From: Nocardia sp. BMG51109
GTDB lineage: Bacteria; Actinomycetota; Actinomycetes; Mycobacteriales; Mycobacteriaceae
DNA length: 64,000 nt
NCBI RefSeq assembly: GCF_000526215.1
Contig: NZ_JAFQ01000004.1
Coordinates: 7,750,001-7,814,000 of the forward strand
Reading direction: 5' to 3'
In this document: positions 34,481 through 43,440 of the stretch, piece after piece
Position numbering within the stretch: the stretch's first letter is position 1
How the letters are laid out: every line of letters begins with the position of its first letter
Notes under the pieces: model-generated
The model's input: the letters and a program-made list of their open reading frames with translations, nothing else
The model's database searches: none
Told to the model about the DNA's origin: nothing
Position numbers and translations under genes: made by a program

Positions 34481-35866
34481 GTGGACGATCAGGCAGCTCG
34501 TAACCGTCTGGAGCAGTTGGTCAAAAAGAAGCGACTCACGACCCGGGATTTTGTCGCCGCCTACAACGCGACCGCTGCCACGATCGCACCAAATGACAAG
34601 CTGGAAATCTCGTGGCCGCAGGCACGGCGCTGGATCACGGGTTCGCTGGTCAACCTTCCTCGCCCAATGTCGTGTCGCGTGCTGGAGGAGATGTTCAAGG
34701 ACGAGGGCGTGCGAGTCGAGGACTTGTTCGGCAAGCCCGTTCCGGAACAACCAGCGTCTGTCCCCGAAGTATGCGTGCCCCTCCCCAGTACTCATCCGCG
34801 AAGTGTCGGAGGATGGGATGGCAACACAGGTTTCGGAGTACAGATCGAGGAGATGACCGCCATGGCGGCAGCAGAGTCCGCCGCGTTCGGAGAGTTCGCA
34901 GAGCAATCCAATGTCGGACCACACACACTTGAGCAGTTCCATGCCGATCTACGTCGCATTGTCCGCGCATACCCCAGCCGACCCATCGGCCCGTTGTTCC
35001 TGGAGTTGCGGATGCTGCGCGATCGAGCCTTCCGACTCCTAGAGGGACGCCAGCCGCCGGAGCTTTCCAAGGATCTCTATGTGATCGCCGGAACTCTCTG
35101 TGCCGTCCTCGCTAATGCGTCCTTCGACCTCGGAAACCTTCCAGCCGCCCAAACGCAGGCCCGCACCGCGTTCCTCTGTGGAGAGGTTGCCCAGCACAAC
35201 GCTTTACGGGCATGGGTACGCGGACTTCAAGCTCTCATGGCCTACTGGGACGACCAGTACCGAACAGCCGCCGACCTCGCGGACCAGGGATGGGCGTTCG
35301 CGCCGGAAACAGGAACCGCACGAGTCCGGCTCGCCTCCATCGAAGCGCGAGCCCGCGCCCGGATGCGCGACCCGAAAGCCACTGAGACGGCGCTCTCCCG
35401 CGCAGCGGTGGCGCGCGAAACCATGCGTGGCCCCGACGAACCTGGCGGAATGATGGAGTTCCCGGTCGCCAAGGAGTTGTATTCCGCCGCCAACGCCCGG
35501 CTCTGGCTCGGTGGCAGCGCCAACCTCTCCGAAGCCGAACACCTTGCCGAGCAATCCCTTCAGCTCTACGAAGCCGACCAACTGGAACAACGGCGAATAG
35601 GCGAAATGTCCCTCGCCCGACTCGATCTCGCGGTTGCCCGGCTGAACAAGCGAGATCTCGATGGCGCCGCCATCCAGATCGAGGAAGTACTCGAAACCGG
35701 TGGACAACGCCGAATCGAAAGCGTCGGACGTCGACTCAACCAGATCAGTACTCAGCTCGAGCGGCCCTACTTCCAAACATCCACACTGGCGCTCGGGCTG
35801 CGCGATCGGATCAAAGACTCCCCGGTCACCAGTCTCCGCGCGCTCCAGCCCGGAGCATCGTCATGA
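34481..35866 (+). CDS. XRE/TPR-type transcriptional regulator
   Basis: This regulator of about 461 residues has an N-terminal HTH-like domain (LVKKKRLTTRDFVAAYNATA, then LEISWPQARRWITGSL and MSCRVLEEMF) and a long alpha-helical TPR-like domain with repeats around ASFDLGNLPAAQTQARTAFL and RTAADLADQGWAFA. Such proteins are widespread in Streptomyces and Nocardia, often near DUF397 or Methyltransf_19 genes. I prefer GTG 34481, with AGAGAGGA 10 bp upstream; ATG 34445 is an alternative. The stop overlaps the next start (ATGATC), so both are coupled. Confidence 0.82.
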   Translation: MDDQAARNRLEQLVKKKRLTTRDFVAAYNATAATIAPNDKLEISWPQARRWITGSLVNLPRPMSCRVLEEMFKDEGVRVEDLFGKPVPEQPASVPEVCVPLPSTHPRSVGGWDGNTGFGVQIEEMTAMAAAESAAFGEFAEQSNVGPHTLEQFHADLRRIVRAYPSRPIGPLFLELRMLRDRAFRLLEGRQPPELSKDLYVIAGTLCAVLANASFDLGNLPAAQTQARTAFLCGEVAQHNALRAWVRGLQALMAYWDDQYRTAADLADQGWAFAPETGTARVRLASIEARARARMRDPKATETALSRAAVARETMRGPDEPGGMMEFPVAKELYSAANARLWLGGSANLSEAEHLAEQSLQLYEADQLEQRRIGEMSLARLDLAVARLNKRDLDGAAIQIEEVLETGGQRRIESVGRRLNQISTQLERPYFQTSTLALGLRDRIKDSPVTSLRALQPGASS

Positions 35867-36687
35867 TCATCGCCCTCCTGCACCCGGGAAACATGGGCGC
35901 TGCAATCGGCGCGCGACTGGTCAAGGCCGGACACACCGTCCTATGGAACGATGAGAATCGAAGCGCAACAACGCTCCAGCGAGCTAACGCCGCCCATCTC
36001 ACCGCCACCCACGACATCGGCGAACTTCTCGGTCAGGCCGAAGTCGTGTTCTCGATCTGCCCCGCGGCCGCCGCACCCGCAGTAGCCGAAACGGTTGCGC
36101 AGCACCAGTACTCGGGACTGTACGTCGACGCCAATGCCATCAGCCCGCAACAGATGCTCGAAATCACCGCCACGATGGGATCAGCACGCGTCGTCGATGC
36201 CGCAATCTCCGGGCCACCTCCTCGCGACACCCCTTCCGCGAAGCTGTTCCTCGCCGGGCCCGACCACGCCGTTGGTGTAGTCGGTCAGTTACTCGAGGAC
36301 GCCGGACTGGATGCTGACCCGGTCAGCGAAACCATCGGTGCAGCAAGCGCATTGAAGATGGCGCTCATCTCCTTCCAGCGAACAGCCAGGCTGCTGGCCG
36401 CAGTAGCCCACGGACTCGCCGATGCCCACGGCGTCACGCACGCACTCGTGGCCGAAGCGACGAGGATCGGAGCCGACGTACTCGCCGACCGCGACGGTCT
36501 CTCCGGAGCCGCCGCGCGAGCTTGGCGGTGGAACACCGAAATGCACGAGGTCTCAACGACGCTCAAGTGCTCGAACTTGCCATCGGAGCTTGCTATCGCC
36601 TCCGAACAGCTATACGAGGCCCTGGTCGGCTACAAGGACGATTGGGCGGCCCCACCCGAACGGGTCATACAAAGCCTCAAGAAGTAA
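35863..36687 (+). CDS. NAD(P)-dependent 6-phosphogluconate dehydrogenase-like oxidoreductase
   Basis: This 274-residue protein has an N-terminal Rossmann domain (IALLHPGNMGAAIGARLVKA, then VVFSICPAAAAPAVAETV) and a C-terminal all-helical domain of the DUF1932 type (ALKMALISFQRTARLLAAVA). The family covers 3-hydroxyisobutyrate-like and imine reductases. The catalytic Lys would be K in ALKMAL. It overlaps the regulator gene by 4 bp. Substrate unknown. Confidence 0.85.
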   Translation: MIIALLHPGNMGAAIGARLVKAGHTVLWNDENRSATTLQRANAAHLTATHDIGELLGQAEVVFSICPAAAAPAVAETVAQHQYSGLYVDANAISPQQMLEITATMGSARVVDAAISGPPPRDTPSAKLFLAGPDHAVGVVGQLLEDAGLDADPVSETIGAASALKMALISFQRTARLLAAVAHGLADAHGVTHALVAEATRIGADVLADRDGLSGAAARAWRWNTEMHEVSTTLKCSNLPSELAIASEQLYEALVGYKDDWAAPPERVIQSLKK

Positions 36688-36723
36688 GCAGCTTCAACGG
36701 GGCCCAGTGCGCGGAGCAGGAGT

Positions 36724-37134
36724 TTGCCACACGATCGCATTGCATTTGTCCCGAAAGATGTTGGTGGGCAGATCGAGCGATGTCGCAGGCACTCGGCCGG
36801 GAAGCGACCTTGGTTCAAGTCCTCTCGATCGAATGAAACCCAATCATGCGTCGAGATCCGATTTGACGAAGAGACCGTGCACATACGCGACAGCAAATAC
36901 ACCGGCCCCGCCAGGGACCAGCCGATCGTCTCCGTGTCGTCGGCAGAATGGGCCACCTTCCTCGAACTTGCCCGGAGCACAATCTCCGGCGAGTCGGCCG
37001 AAGCCGTCACCACCACCGTCCACGACGACGGCGGAGCCACCGTGACCGGACAGGGCGCAACGTTGGTGTACACCGCCGACGAATGGGACGCGTCCACCAA
37101 GGGCATAGCGGACGGCGAGTTCGACATCAAATAG
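36724..37134 (+). CDS. DUF397 protein, start region probably frameshifted
   Basis: The protein carries a DUF397 domain (WFKSSRSNETQSCVEI, then VHIRDSKYTG and SVSSAEWATFLELA) and a second DUF397-like C-terminal half (ATVTGQGATLVYTADEWDAS). The in-frame start is a weak TTG at 36724 with an unrelated N-terminus. An ATG at 36780 in the next frame reads MSQALGREAT and would join WFKSSRS exactly if the T at 36810 were absent. That is the normal short N-terminus of DUF397 proteins. Either a one-base insertion or a sequencing error is likely. DUF397 genes normally sit beside XRE regulators, as here. Confidence 0.7.
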   Translation: MPHDRIAFVPKDVGGQIERCRRHSAGKRPWFKSSRSNETQSCVEIRFDEETVHIRDSKYTGPARDQPIVSVSSAEWATFLELARSTISGESAEAVTTTVHDDGGATVTGQGATLVYTADEWDASTKGIADGEFDIK

Positions 37135-37296
37135 CACCGATACCACCGGCGAGCCCCGTTCTGACAGCTTGTCGCGGTCGATGCCGCATGTTGTTTCGGC
37201 GAACTGACGCTGCCGCACCCTGCTGACCCTGCCGCTTCCCTGCTACTGTGCGGCCCACGCTCCTGTCGTGTGCCGTCGAGTAGCCGTGGAGGGTTT

Positions 37297-37908
37297 GTGC
37301 CGCTGACCGATGACCCGAGTCGCCGGATCGTTCGCGACCTTGTGTCCGGTATTCACGCCGGTGACGCGATCGAGCAGCAGGCCAAGGACTTCGCGATGGA
37401 CTGGATCGGTTCCGGAGCGCCGTTGTTCCGCACACAGCGCCCGGCCATCCCGGACCCGCATCTGTGCGTCAATGCCGTCATGCTGGATTCCGGCGCGGGA
37501 AAGCTGCTGCTCACCGATCACGTCAACGCCGAACGCTGGCTACCAGCCGGAGGGCACGTCGAAGACCAGGAAGATCCCCGTGACGCCGTCTTGCGCGAGG
37601 CTCGCGAGGAGCTGGGCATCGACCCGGCATTCCACCCGAGACACCCTGATGGTGCACCCGTATTCCTGACCGTCACCCAGACCTGGGGGCGACACATCCA
37701 CACCGATGTGACGCTATGGATCCTGTTGGACGGCCGCGAGCACATGCCCCTGGTACGCGATCCCCGCGAGGCGCGGGAGTTGCGCTGGTTCGCTGTCGAC
37801 GACCCCGATGAATGGGCTCACCCGGACCGCTTCGATCCGGCCATGTGCCGCTTCCTCGGCAAGCTCGCTACGCATGTGGATCTCCCCGCTGCCGGCGTGC
37901 TCCGCTGA
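37297..37908 (+). CDS. NUDIX hydrolase
   Basis: This 203-residue protein has a complete Nudix box, GHVEDQEDPRDAVLREAREE followed by LGI (G-x5-E-x7-REUXEEXGU), at about residues 89-111. The core strands CVNAVMLDSGAGKLLLTDH and WLPAGGHVE flank it. It would hydrolyse a nucleoside-diphosphate-linked substrate with Mg or Mn. GTG 37297 follows TGGAGGGTTT. It is convergent with the CYTH gene, with 13 bp between the stops. Confidence 0.9.
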   Translation: MPLTDDPSRRIVRDLVSGIHAGDAIEQQAKDFAMDWIGSGAPLFRTQRPAIPDPHLCVNAVMLDSGAGKLLLTDHVNAERWLPAGGHVEDQEDPRDAVLREAREELGIDPAFHPRHPDGAPVFLTVTQTWGRHIHTDVTLWILLDGREHMPLVRDPREARELRWFAVDDPDEWAHPDRFDPAMCRFLGKLATHVDLPAAGVLR

Positions 37909-37921
37909 GCGGTCGTGCAGG

Positions 37922-38479
37922 TCAGTGGTCGCGGTCGAGGAGCATGTGCGGGTAGCCGCGATTGATCGTGTCGCCGAGGTCGATTCCCAGGTCGGTGATG
38001 AATCGGTCGAGTGTCGCCGTGGCGTCGGTGACGTCTTCCGCGTCACCTTTGAACTCGAACTCGACGAAGTCACCTGCTGCGGCGACGTGGTCGATGACGA
38101 TCTCGACCTCGGGAAGCCGCCAGGTTTCGCGTGTCTTGTCCACGGTGACCATCGGTGTGAAGTCCAGTGCGATGAGCAGACGTCGCACGGCTTCGGCGTC
38201 ACCGACCGGTGTCTCGTACTCGTCGGCATGAGTTTTGACCCGAACGTCGACCGGGTGCCAGCGTTTGTAGTTCAGCGAGGCACCGTCGTCGGCGGTCCTC
38301 AACCGCAACCACTCCGAAACCGCCTCGGGGGCAAGGAAGTCACGATGCGGCGCGTTGTAGTAGGCGTCGATCTGCCGTCTGCTCGGACCCGCGGGTTTGG
38401 CACCGAGTTCTGCGAGTTTCGCCCGCAGCGGACCGGGATCGGGCAGGGCGTACTTCCTCTCGATTTCTATGTACTGCAA
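37922..38479 (-). CDS. CYTH-domain protein (class IV adenylate cyclase/ThTPase-like)
   Basis: This 185-residue protein has the defining ExExK signature at its start (YIEIERKYALPD), conserved basic strands (WLRLRTADDGASLNYKRWHP) and acidic strands (EVEIVIDHVAAAGDFVEFEF) that make up the CYTH tunnel. Members hydrolyse triphosphates or cyclise ATP. It follows the frameshifted aldo/keto reductase by 6 bp, downstream of the radical SAM gene, and is probably on the same transcript. Its relevance to that locus is unknown. Confidence 0.88.
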   Translation of the reverse strand: MQYIEIERKYALPDPGPLRAKLAELGAKPAGPSRRQIDAYYNAPHRDFLAPEAVSEWLRLRTADDGASLNYKRWHPVDVRVKTHADEYETPVGDAEAVRRLLIALDFTPMVTVDKTRETWRLPEVEIVIDHVAAAGDFVEFEFKGDAEDVTDATATLDRFITDLGIDLGDTINRGYPHMLLDRDH

Positions 38480-38485
38480 TGGTTG

Positions 38486-39536
38486 TCACCCTTCAGTCGT
38501 TTCGGCTGCACCGGGGTGCAGCAGTGTGCGGATGTCATCGAACTCTTGTTGCGACAGTGGACGGTCGAGGCTGGATATGGTCGTGCGGATCTGGCCGGGG
38601 TCGCGGAACCCGACCAGTATCGGTGAATCCGGGGCATGGTGAACGACGTAGCCCACGGCAACACGAGCCAGGTCCGTGCGAGTGCACCCGAAGGCCGCGC
38701 AGAGGTGCCAGGCGCTGTCGCAGTTCACGCACCGCGACGGGGCGGAAGCCCGGATCACGCGAGCGATGATCACCGCTGCTGAACTGCCGATCCGGGTCGA
38801 GACGAGCTGTGACCAGCAAGCCTTGCCCGAGGGCCTGTTTGACGCAAATACCGACACCGTGGCGCTGCCCAAAGGTGAAGATGTCGGTTTCGCCTGGGCG
38901 ATAGATCGGGCTGAGCAGGTTGTAGCGGGCGGTGAGTACGTCGGGACGAATAGCGTCGAACAGCTGCAAGAACCGGGCAGTCGCCGCTGCGTGCGGGCTG
39001 TTCCCGTGGGCCCATTCTTCGGCGAACACGTGTGGGGCGCGCATGCCGACCGCGCGGATGAGGCCGCGGGCGCGCAGATCGGCCAGCACGGTGACCGCCT
39101 CCGGCAGGTAGTGGTCGTCGGCGCCGAAGTCACTGCTGTGCACGGCGTACAGGTCGAGGTAGTCGGTGCCCAGGTTGTCCAGCGTGGACGCGAATCGACG
39201 CATGATCTGTGCCGCCGCGTACGGGTGCGTGCCGTTTCCGGAGTAGTAGCCGACCTTGCTCGACACGACGACCCGCGATCTGTCGATCGTGCGCAGCAAG
39301 GTGCCGAGGAGGCGTTCGCTGTGGCCCAGCCCGTACACGTCGGCGGTGTCGAACAGTGTGACGCCTTGTTCGTGGGCGGCCACCAGACCCGCGTACGCGG
39401 CGGTGGGGTCCACGTCGTCCCAGCCGATCGGGACGCCGTCGTTGGACGCCGGTCCGCCGATCGTCCAGCATCCGGCGCCGATCGCGGATACCTCGGTGTC
39501 GAGCCCGGCCAGCCGCCGCGTGGCAAGTCCCGGCAT
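38486..39536 (-). pseudogene. Aldo/keto reductase disrupted by one frameshift
   Basis: The first 270 codons, from ATG 39536, encode an aldo/keto reductase: GAGCWTIGGP, VTLFDTADVYGLGHSERLLG with the catalytic Asp/Tyr, VVVSSKVGYYSG with the Lys, and TDYLDLYAVHSSDF. Near 38700 the frame breaks. The true C-terminus continues in another frame as AAFGCTRTDLARVAVGYVVH, then HHAPDSPILVGFRDPGQI and RPLSQQEFDDI, ending at 38486. Apart from that one-base shift the gene is intact, so it is either a fresh mutation or a sequencing error. An uninterrupted but wrong-frame version would end at 38535. It lies between the radical SAM and CYTH genes. Confidence 0.8.
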
Positions 39537-39555
39537 CGTCGTCCTCCTTCGGTGT

Positions 39556-41736
39556 TCAGGTGCCGCACGGGTCTGCGGAGTTGATCAGCGTCCACGTGCT
39601 CGTGTTCGCCCACCGGCGGTGTTCGCGGTCCAGCAGCTCGCGATGCTCCGCCGACAGTGCCGGCAGAACGTCGGCCAGCCCCCGTGCCATCTCCTCACGC
39701 AGGCCGGCGATCAGGGTGTCGGCGATCTCGGCGCATTCCAGCTCCAGCGCGCGGGGCTCGTCGTTGATGCCGATCCTCTCGAGCAGGTCGATCATCGAGC
39801 CCAGCAGCTGGTAGGCGGCGTGTTTGAGGACTCGCCGTATCCGCCGCACCAGATGGTAGGGGCGGGTGTCGCGGTCGAGGATCTTCTCCAGCGATTTCGC
39901 CAGGTAGTCCAAGGCGAAATTGCGGTCGATCCACAACTGGCCCCAGCGCGCGAGGACACCGATACGCCAGTCGGCGTATCGGGCAGCTACTCGGCCCATC
40001 GACGGATCCGGATCACCGGTCAGCCCCGCAGCGTGGACTTTGCGGGTGTAGGCCGCGCCGATCAGGCACTCCATCCCCACGAGCATGTAACTGATCGCGG
40101 TGTGGAACGGCTCACCCGTGGCGTGTGTGGCGACCCACTCCTCATTGCGGACGCCGTCGATGATCTCGGCGACGCTCAACTGCGGCTGCGCGTGCAGCAG
40201 CAGATCCGTGCGGCCCTGGAACGCGACGGTGGCCCGTAGTTCGTCCTCGTCCATCAGATGGTCGAAGGTGATGTAGGTGAACCGCGGTGGCACCCCCAGC
40301 GCCGTCAATGTCCGGATCGCCAACGCGTTCTGCCTTCCGGTCGTGTCCTTGTGGAAACGCTCCAGCACGCTGTCGACACCCGATTCCACACCGAACAGGC
40401 ACCGGCGAAGCCCTCGCTCGACCAGGCCCCTCCACATGTGGCCACGGTCGATATGCCAGCCACGATCGCAGTCGAGCCGGACCGCCTGATCCACCCGGCA
40501 CGAGGTCTCCCACCGAAACCCTTGCTGGGCTAGGGTATCCGCGACAGCCAACGCGCGAGATACCGCGTCCGCGTCCCGGCCGACGAATTCCTCATCCACC
40601 AGATACACCGTCCGGGTCACCTCCGGGTGCCGATCGAACACCGCCCCCATCTCCCGCAGAATCCAGGGCAGTGCTTGCGGGGCCGCACCCGCCCAGTGCC
40701 CCTTATGGCCGCGCGGGCAGAACGAGCACGACGACGTGCAGCCGCGAGACGACTCGAGTTGTGCCACACCCTTGCGCTCGAACGTCGGACCCAGCAGGTC
40801 GAGTTCGGGCCACATGTCGGTCTGCGTCCGATTACCGACCGTGGCGGTGTGCCGAGGCCGGCTCCCGATCATCAGCGTGCCCTCCCCGCGGGCCGCGCCC
40901 CGATACCCGATCCCGCGGACCTGGTCGATGTCGAGATCACCGTGCCAGCACGCCATCACATCCGCGATCGTGGCCTCCCCGGCACCACGGGCGACCAGGA
41001 GATCCGGATAGCGGTCCAGCAGCAGCCGTTCGTTACGCACTGCCAGTGATCCGCCCGCGAGGACCATCGGCGGCGAGGCCATCGCCGTCACCTCGTCCAA
41101 GACGCGTGTCGCCAGGTCGTGCTGCCCGAACGTCATCGACACCCCCAGCACGTCCACCCCCGCCCGGATGCGGTCGAGGATGTCCTCGACGGTGGCGCCG
41201 AGCTGCATGTCCATCAGCTCGACCTCGCCCAGCAACGATGCGCGAGCAGCGCGGGCCAGATCGGAGATCGCGAGCGAAAACCTCGGCAGCGGGAAGTATT
41301 CCGGATGATAGAGCGCCGCCAACAGCAGCCGCGGCCGTGTGAGCCGGTGGCGGCCGTAGTCGGTCACCGTCGCCGTCGTCAGCCACACGTCCGGGTCCGT
41401 GATCACCAGATGCCCGTGCGTCCATTCCGGCCAGACCCGGGAGCGATGCGGCTGCCCGGACAGATCCGCGACCGTCCACGAGCGGTCTTCACGTTCGATC
41501 AGCAGCAGCCGCCGCTCCAACGTGCCTGCCACGACGACCGCACGGTCTGCCCCTACCTGCTCGTGGACAACGCCACGTACGGCATCCGGCCGCGCCGGCG
41601 ATACCCGCCACAATCCGGACGCTCCTCCGGCAGGTGAGCCGGTGACATCCTCGACGGCCCGCACTAGACGATCCCGGCCCGACTCGACGACCGTTGGTAT
41701 TCTGAAACCTTCTGCACGGTCATGTTTTTCGCTCAT
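39556..41736 (-). CDS. B12-binding-type radical SAM enzyme
   Basis: This 726-residue cytosolic enzyme has an unassigned N-terminal region (1-150) and a cobalamin-binding-like Rossmann region (about 150-270: LMDMQLGATVEDILDRIRAG, then DVLGVSMTFGQHDLA and MVLAGGSLAVRN). The radical SAM core begins with CTSSCSFCPRG at about residue 340, the CxxxCxxC cluster ligand set. The segments YLVDEEFVGRDADAV and LFGVESGVDSVLERFHKDTT are normal for the barrel. A long helical C-terminus follows. Such enzymes catalyse methylation or C-C bond chemistry. The ATG at 41736 is 1 bp after the stop of a 22-codon ORF with a consensus ribosome site. The next gene is an aldo/keto reductase. A peptide substrate is inferred, not shown. 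Confidence 0.88.
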   Translation of the reverse strand: MSEKHDRAEGFRIPTVVESGRDRLVRAVEDVTGSPAGGASGLWRVSPARPDAVRGVVHEQVGADRAVVVAGTLERRLLLIEREDRSWTVADLSGQPHRSRVWPEWTHGHLVITDPDVWLTTATVTDYGRHRLTRPRLLLAALYHPEYFPLPRFSLAISDLARAARASLLGEVELMDMQLGATVEDILDRIRAGVDVLGVSMTFGQHDLATRVLDEVTAMASPPMVLAGGSLAVRNERLLLDRYPDLLVARGAGEATIADVMACWHGDLDIDQVRGIGYRGAARGEGTLMIGSRPRHTATVGNRTQTDMWPELDLLGPTFERKGVAQLESSRGCTSSCSFCPRGHKGHWAGAAPQALPWILREMGAVFDRHPEVTRTVYLVDEEFVGRDADAVSRALAVADTLAQQGFRWETSCRVDQAVRLDCDRGWHIDRGHMWRGLVERGLRRCLFGVESGVDSVLERFHKDTTGRQNALAIRTLTALGVPPRFTYITFDHLMDEDELRATVAFQGRTDLLLHAQPQLSVAEIIDGVRNEEWVATHATGEPFHTAISYMLVGMECLIGAAYTRKVHAAGLTGDPDPSMGRVAARYADWRIGVLARWGQLWIDRNFALDYLAKSLEKILDRDTRPYHLVRRIRRVLKHAAYQLLGSMIDLLERIGINDEPRALELECAEIADTLIAGLREEMARGLADVLPALSAEHRELLDREHRRWANTSTWTLINSADPCGT

Positions 41737-41737
41737 C

Positions 41738-41806
41738 TCAACCCCCGTCGCGATCCGATGAAACCGGCCGCGCCGCCCAGCCCATCGTGTTGGATGTCGT
41801 GTTCAT
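41738..41806 (-). CDS. 22-residue ORF upstream of the radical SAM gene, candidate RiPP precursor
   Basis: A 22-codon ORF from ATG 41806 to the TGA at 41738-41740 is preceded by AAAGGAGG, with the AGGAGG core at 41815-41820, 8 bp from the ATG. This is the best ribosome site in the region. The peptide has a Ser/Thr/Asn-rich front, a central MGWAARP with the only Trp, and a charged SDRDGG end. The radical SAM ATG follows after one base. Position, ribosome site and the residue mix suit a precursor peptide. It could also be a leader peptide controlling translation of the enzyme. No family match can be claimed. Confidence 0.5.
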   Translation of the reverse strand: MNTTSNTMGWAARPVSSDRDGG

Positions 41807-41872
41807 GTGCACTTCCTCCTTTCAATTCCACTGGCATCCAGCCGGTTTCGTCAGTAGCAAAGGTGTCCCGGT

Positions 41873-41926
41873 GCGACCGGTCGCCGGACGGGGGTCTCAC
41901 TGGGGTCTCACAATCGAGTGAGACCC
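41873..41926. promoter_or_regulatory. Operator cluster between divergent radical SAM and TPR-regulator genes
   Basis: GGGTCTCAC (41903-41911) and GTGAGACCC (41918-41926) form a perfect 9-bp inverted repeat with a 6-bp spacer. A direct extra copy of GGGTCTCAC lies at 41892-41900. GCGACCGGTCGC at 41873-41884 is a perfect 12-bp palindrome. All lie in the 182-bp divergent intergenic region between the 22-codon ORF and the TPR regulator, which is the likely binder. Confidence 0.65.
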
Positions 41927-41988
41927 TTCACATCCGGTCGCCGGTGAGCGACGATCGTGGGTATCGAACATGTGCCGATGGGACGGAC

Positions 41989-43440
41989 ATGGACACAACC
42001 CAGCCCGGTAGCGGGGCCAACCCGCTGCTGCGAAAGCTGTTGGACGAGGCCGACCTGAGCAAGGGCGCACTCGCGCGTGCTGTCGTAGCCGCAGGCGCCG
42101 AACAGGGCCACCACGTGGGCACCAACACCACGTCGGTGACGCGGATGCTGGCCGGGGCACAGCCACACTGGCCGGTGCCGCGACTGGTCGCCCGAGCGCT
42201 GTCACAGCAGCTACACCGCGAGGTGAGCGTCACCGACTGCGGGTTCGCCGATCAGACCCCGGCCGAGGAGGACCCGCACGACGGCTTGCACTGCTCGGGC
42301 ACACTGGAGCAGACAGTGCGCACCGTAGTGGAAATGTCAGGACGGGACATGAATCGACGCAGGTTCCTGCTGGGCTCGGCATTCACCTCCGCAGCCTTCG
42401 CCGAACCGGCCCTGTTCGCGCTCACCATCCCGCCCAGCCCGTCGGCGGCCCGATCAACAGGACCGCGAATCGGGATGCCGGACGTGGAAATCATCACCGA
42501 AACCGTCGCTCACCTGCGCCGCCTCGACCACCGGTACGGCTCCGGACGCGTCCGCCAGCAGATCATCGCGCTGCTCAACCGCGAGGCAGGCACGGTGTTG
42601 CACGGCAGCTATTCCGACAAGACCGGCAAGGCACTGCTCGGTGCTGTCGCCCAGGCGGCATGGCTGGCCGGGGCTACGTCGGCCGACGTCGGGCGCCACG
42701 CGCTGGCGCAGCGTTACTACATCCAAACCCTCAACCTGGCCATGAGCGCCGGGGACCGCCTCTACGCCGCGAACGTGTTGTCGCACATGAGCAGGATGGC
42801 CGTGCAGATCGGGCACGCCACAGCGAAAGACCGGCACCGAGTCGGCCACGCACGCCAAGCGGTCGCGTTGGCCCGCACCGGCCAGCAACTCGCCGGCCGG
42901 GCCGCCACTCCGGCGCTGACCGCGTTGATGTCGGCCGTCGAAGCCCGCGGGCTGGTACTGCTCGGCGACGGTGAAGCCACCGCGATCCGGCGGGCAATCC
43001 GGGCCGCCGAGCAGTCCTATGATCGCGTCCGACCCGAGACCGAGCCCACCTGGCTCAGCTTCTACACCGAAGCCGAACTGGCCGCCGATGTCGGTCGTTG
43101 CCTGAGCGCGCTCGGCGAGTCCGAGCAGGCCATTCACCATATCGGCCACGCTCTCGCCCAGTACGAGCCGTGGCGCACCCGTAGCCGCTGCTTCGTGCAG
43201 ATCGACCTGTCGGCCGCGCACCTGGTCGGTCGCGACCATGAGCAGGCCGCCGCCTACGGCCGCGACGCCGTGCGCACCGCCACCCACGTCAGCAGCCAAC
43301 GCAGCCACGACAAGCTGGCCACCCTGCGACGAAACCTCGGCCCCCACACAGGCGGATCACCCGAACTCGCCGACCTCGACCAGCGCATCACCCGCCTGCT
43401 GCCCACCGCATCCCGAAACGAGGACACCGTATCTCGATGA
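41989..43440 (+). CDS. HTH/TPR transcriptional regulator
   Basis: This 483-residue protein has an N-terminal HTH-like domain (LRKLLDEADLSKGALARAVV, then TTSVTRMLAGAQPHWPVPRL), a hinge with NRRRFLLGSAFTSAAFAEPA, and a TPR-like helical array (ALAQRYYIQTLNLAMSAGDR, ALSALGESEQAIHHIGHAL-like units). The RRRFLLGSA string resembles a Tat signal but sits inside a regulator; this is common in this family and is probably cytosolic. The ATG at 41989 follows GGGACGG. It is divergent from the radical SAM unit with strong palindromes in between and couples to the next gene (ATGA). Confidence 0.8.
   Translation: MDTTQPGSGANPLLRKLLDEADLSKGALARAVVAAGAEQGHHVGTNTTSVTRMLAGAQPHWPVPRLVARALSQQLHREVSVTDCGFADQTPAEEDPHDGLHCSGTLEQTVRTVVEMSGRDMNRRRFLLGSAFTSAAFAEPALFALTIPPSPSAARSTGPRIGMPDVEIITETVAHLRRLDHRYGSGRVRQQIIALLNREAGTVLHGSYSDKTGKALLGAVAQAAWLAGATSADVGRHALAQRYYIQTLNLAMSAGDRLYAANVLSHMSRMAVQIGHATAKDRHRVGHARQAVALARTGQQLAGRAATPALTALMSAVEARGLVLLGDGEATAIRRAIRAAEQSYDRVRPETEPTWLSFYTEAELAADVGRCLSALGESEQAIHHIGHALAQYEPWRTRSRCFVQIDLSAAHLVGRDHEQAAAYGRDAVRTATHVSSQRSHDKLATLRRNLGPHTGGSPELADLDQRITRLLPTASRNEDTVSR

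Noticed and set aside
42340..42430. Twin-arginine-like signal in the TPR regulator (NRRRFLLGSAFTSAA)
   Set aside because: It sits about 115 residues into a protein with an N-terminal DNA-binding domain, so export is implausible.
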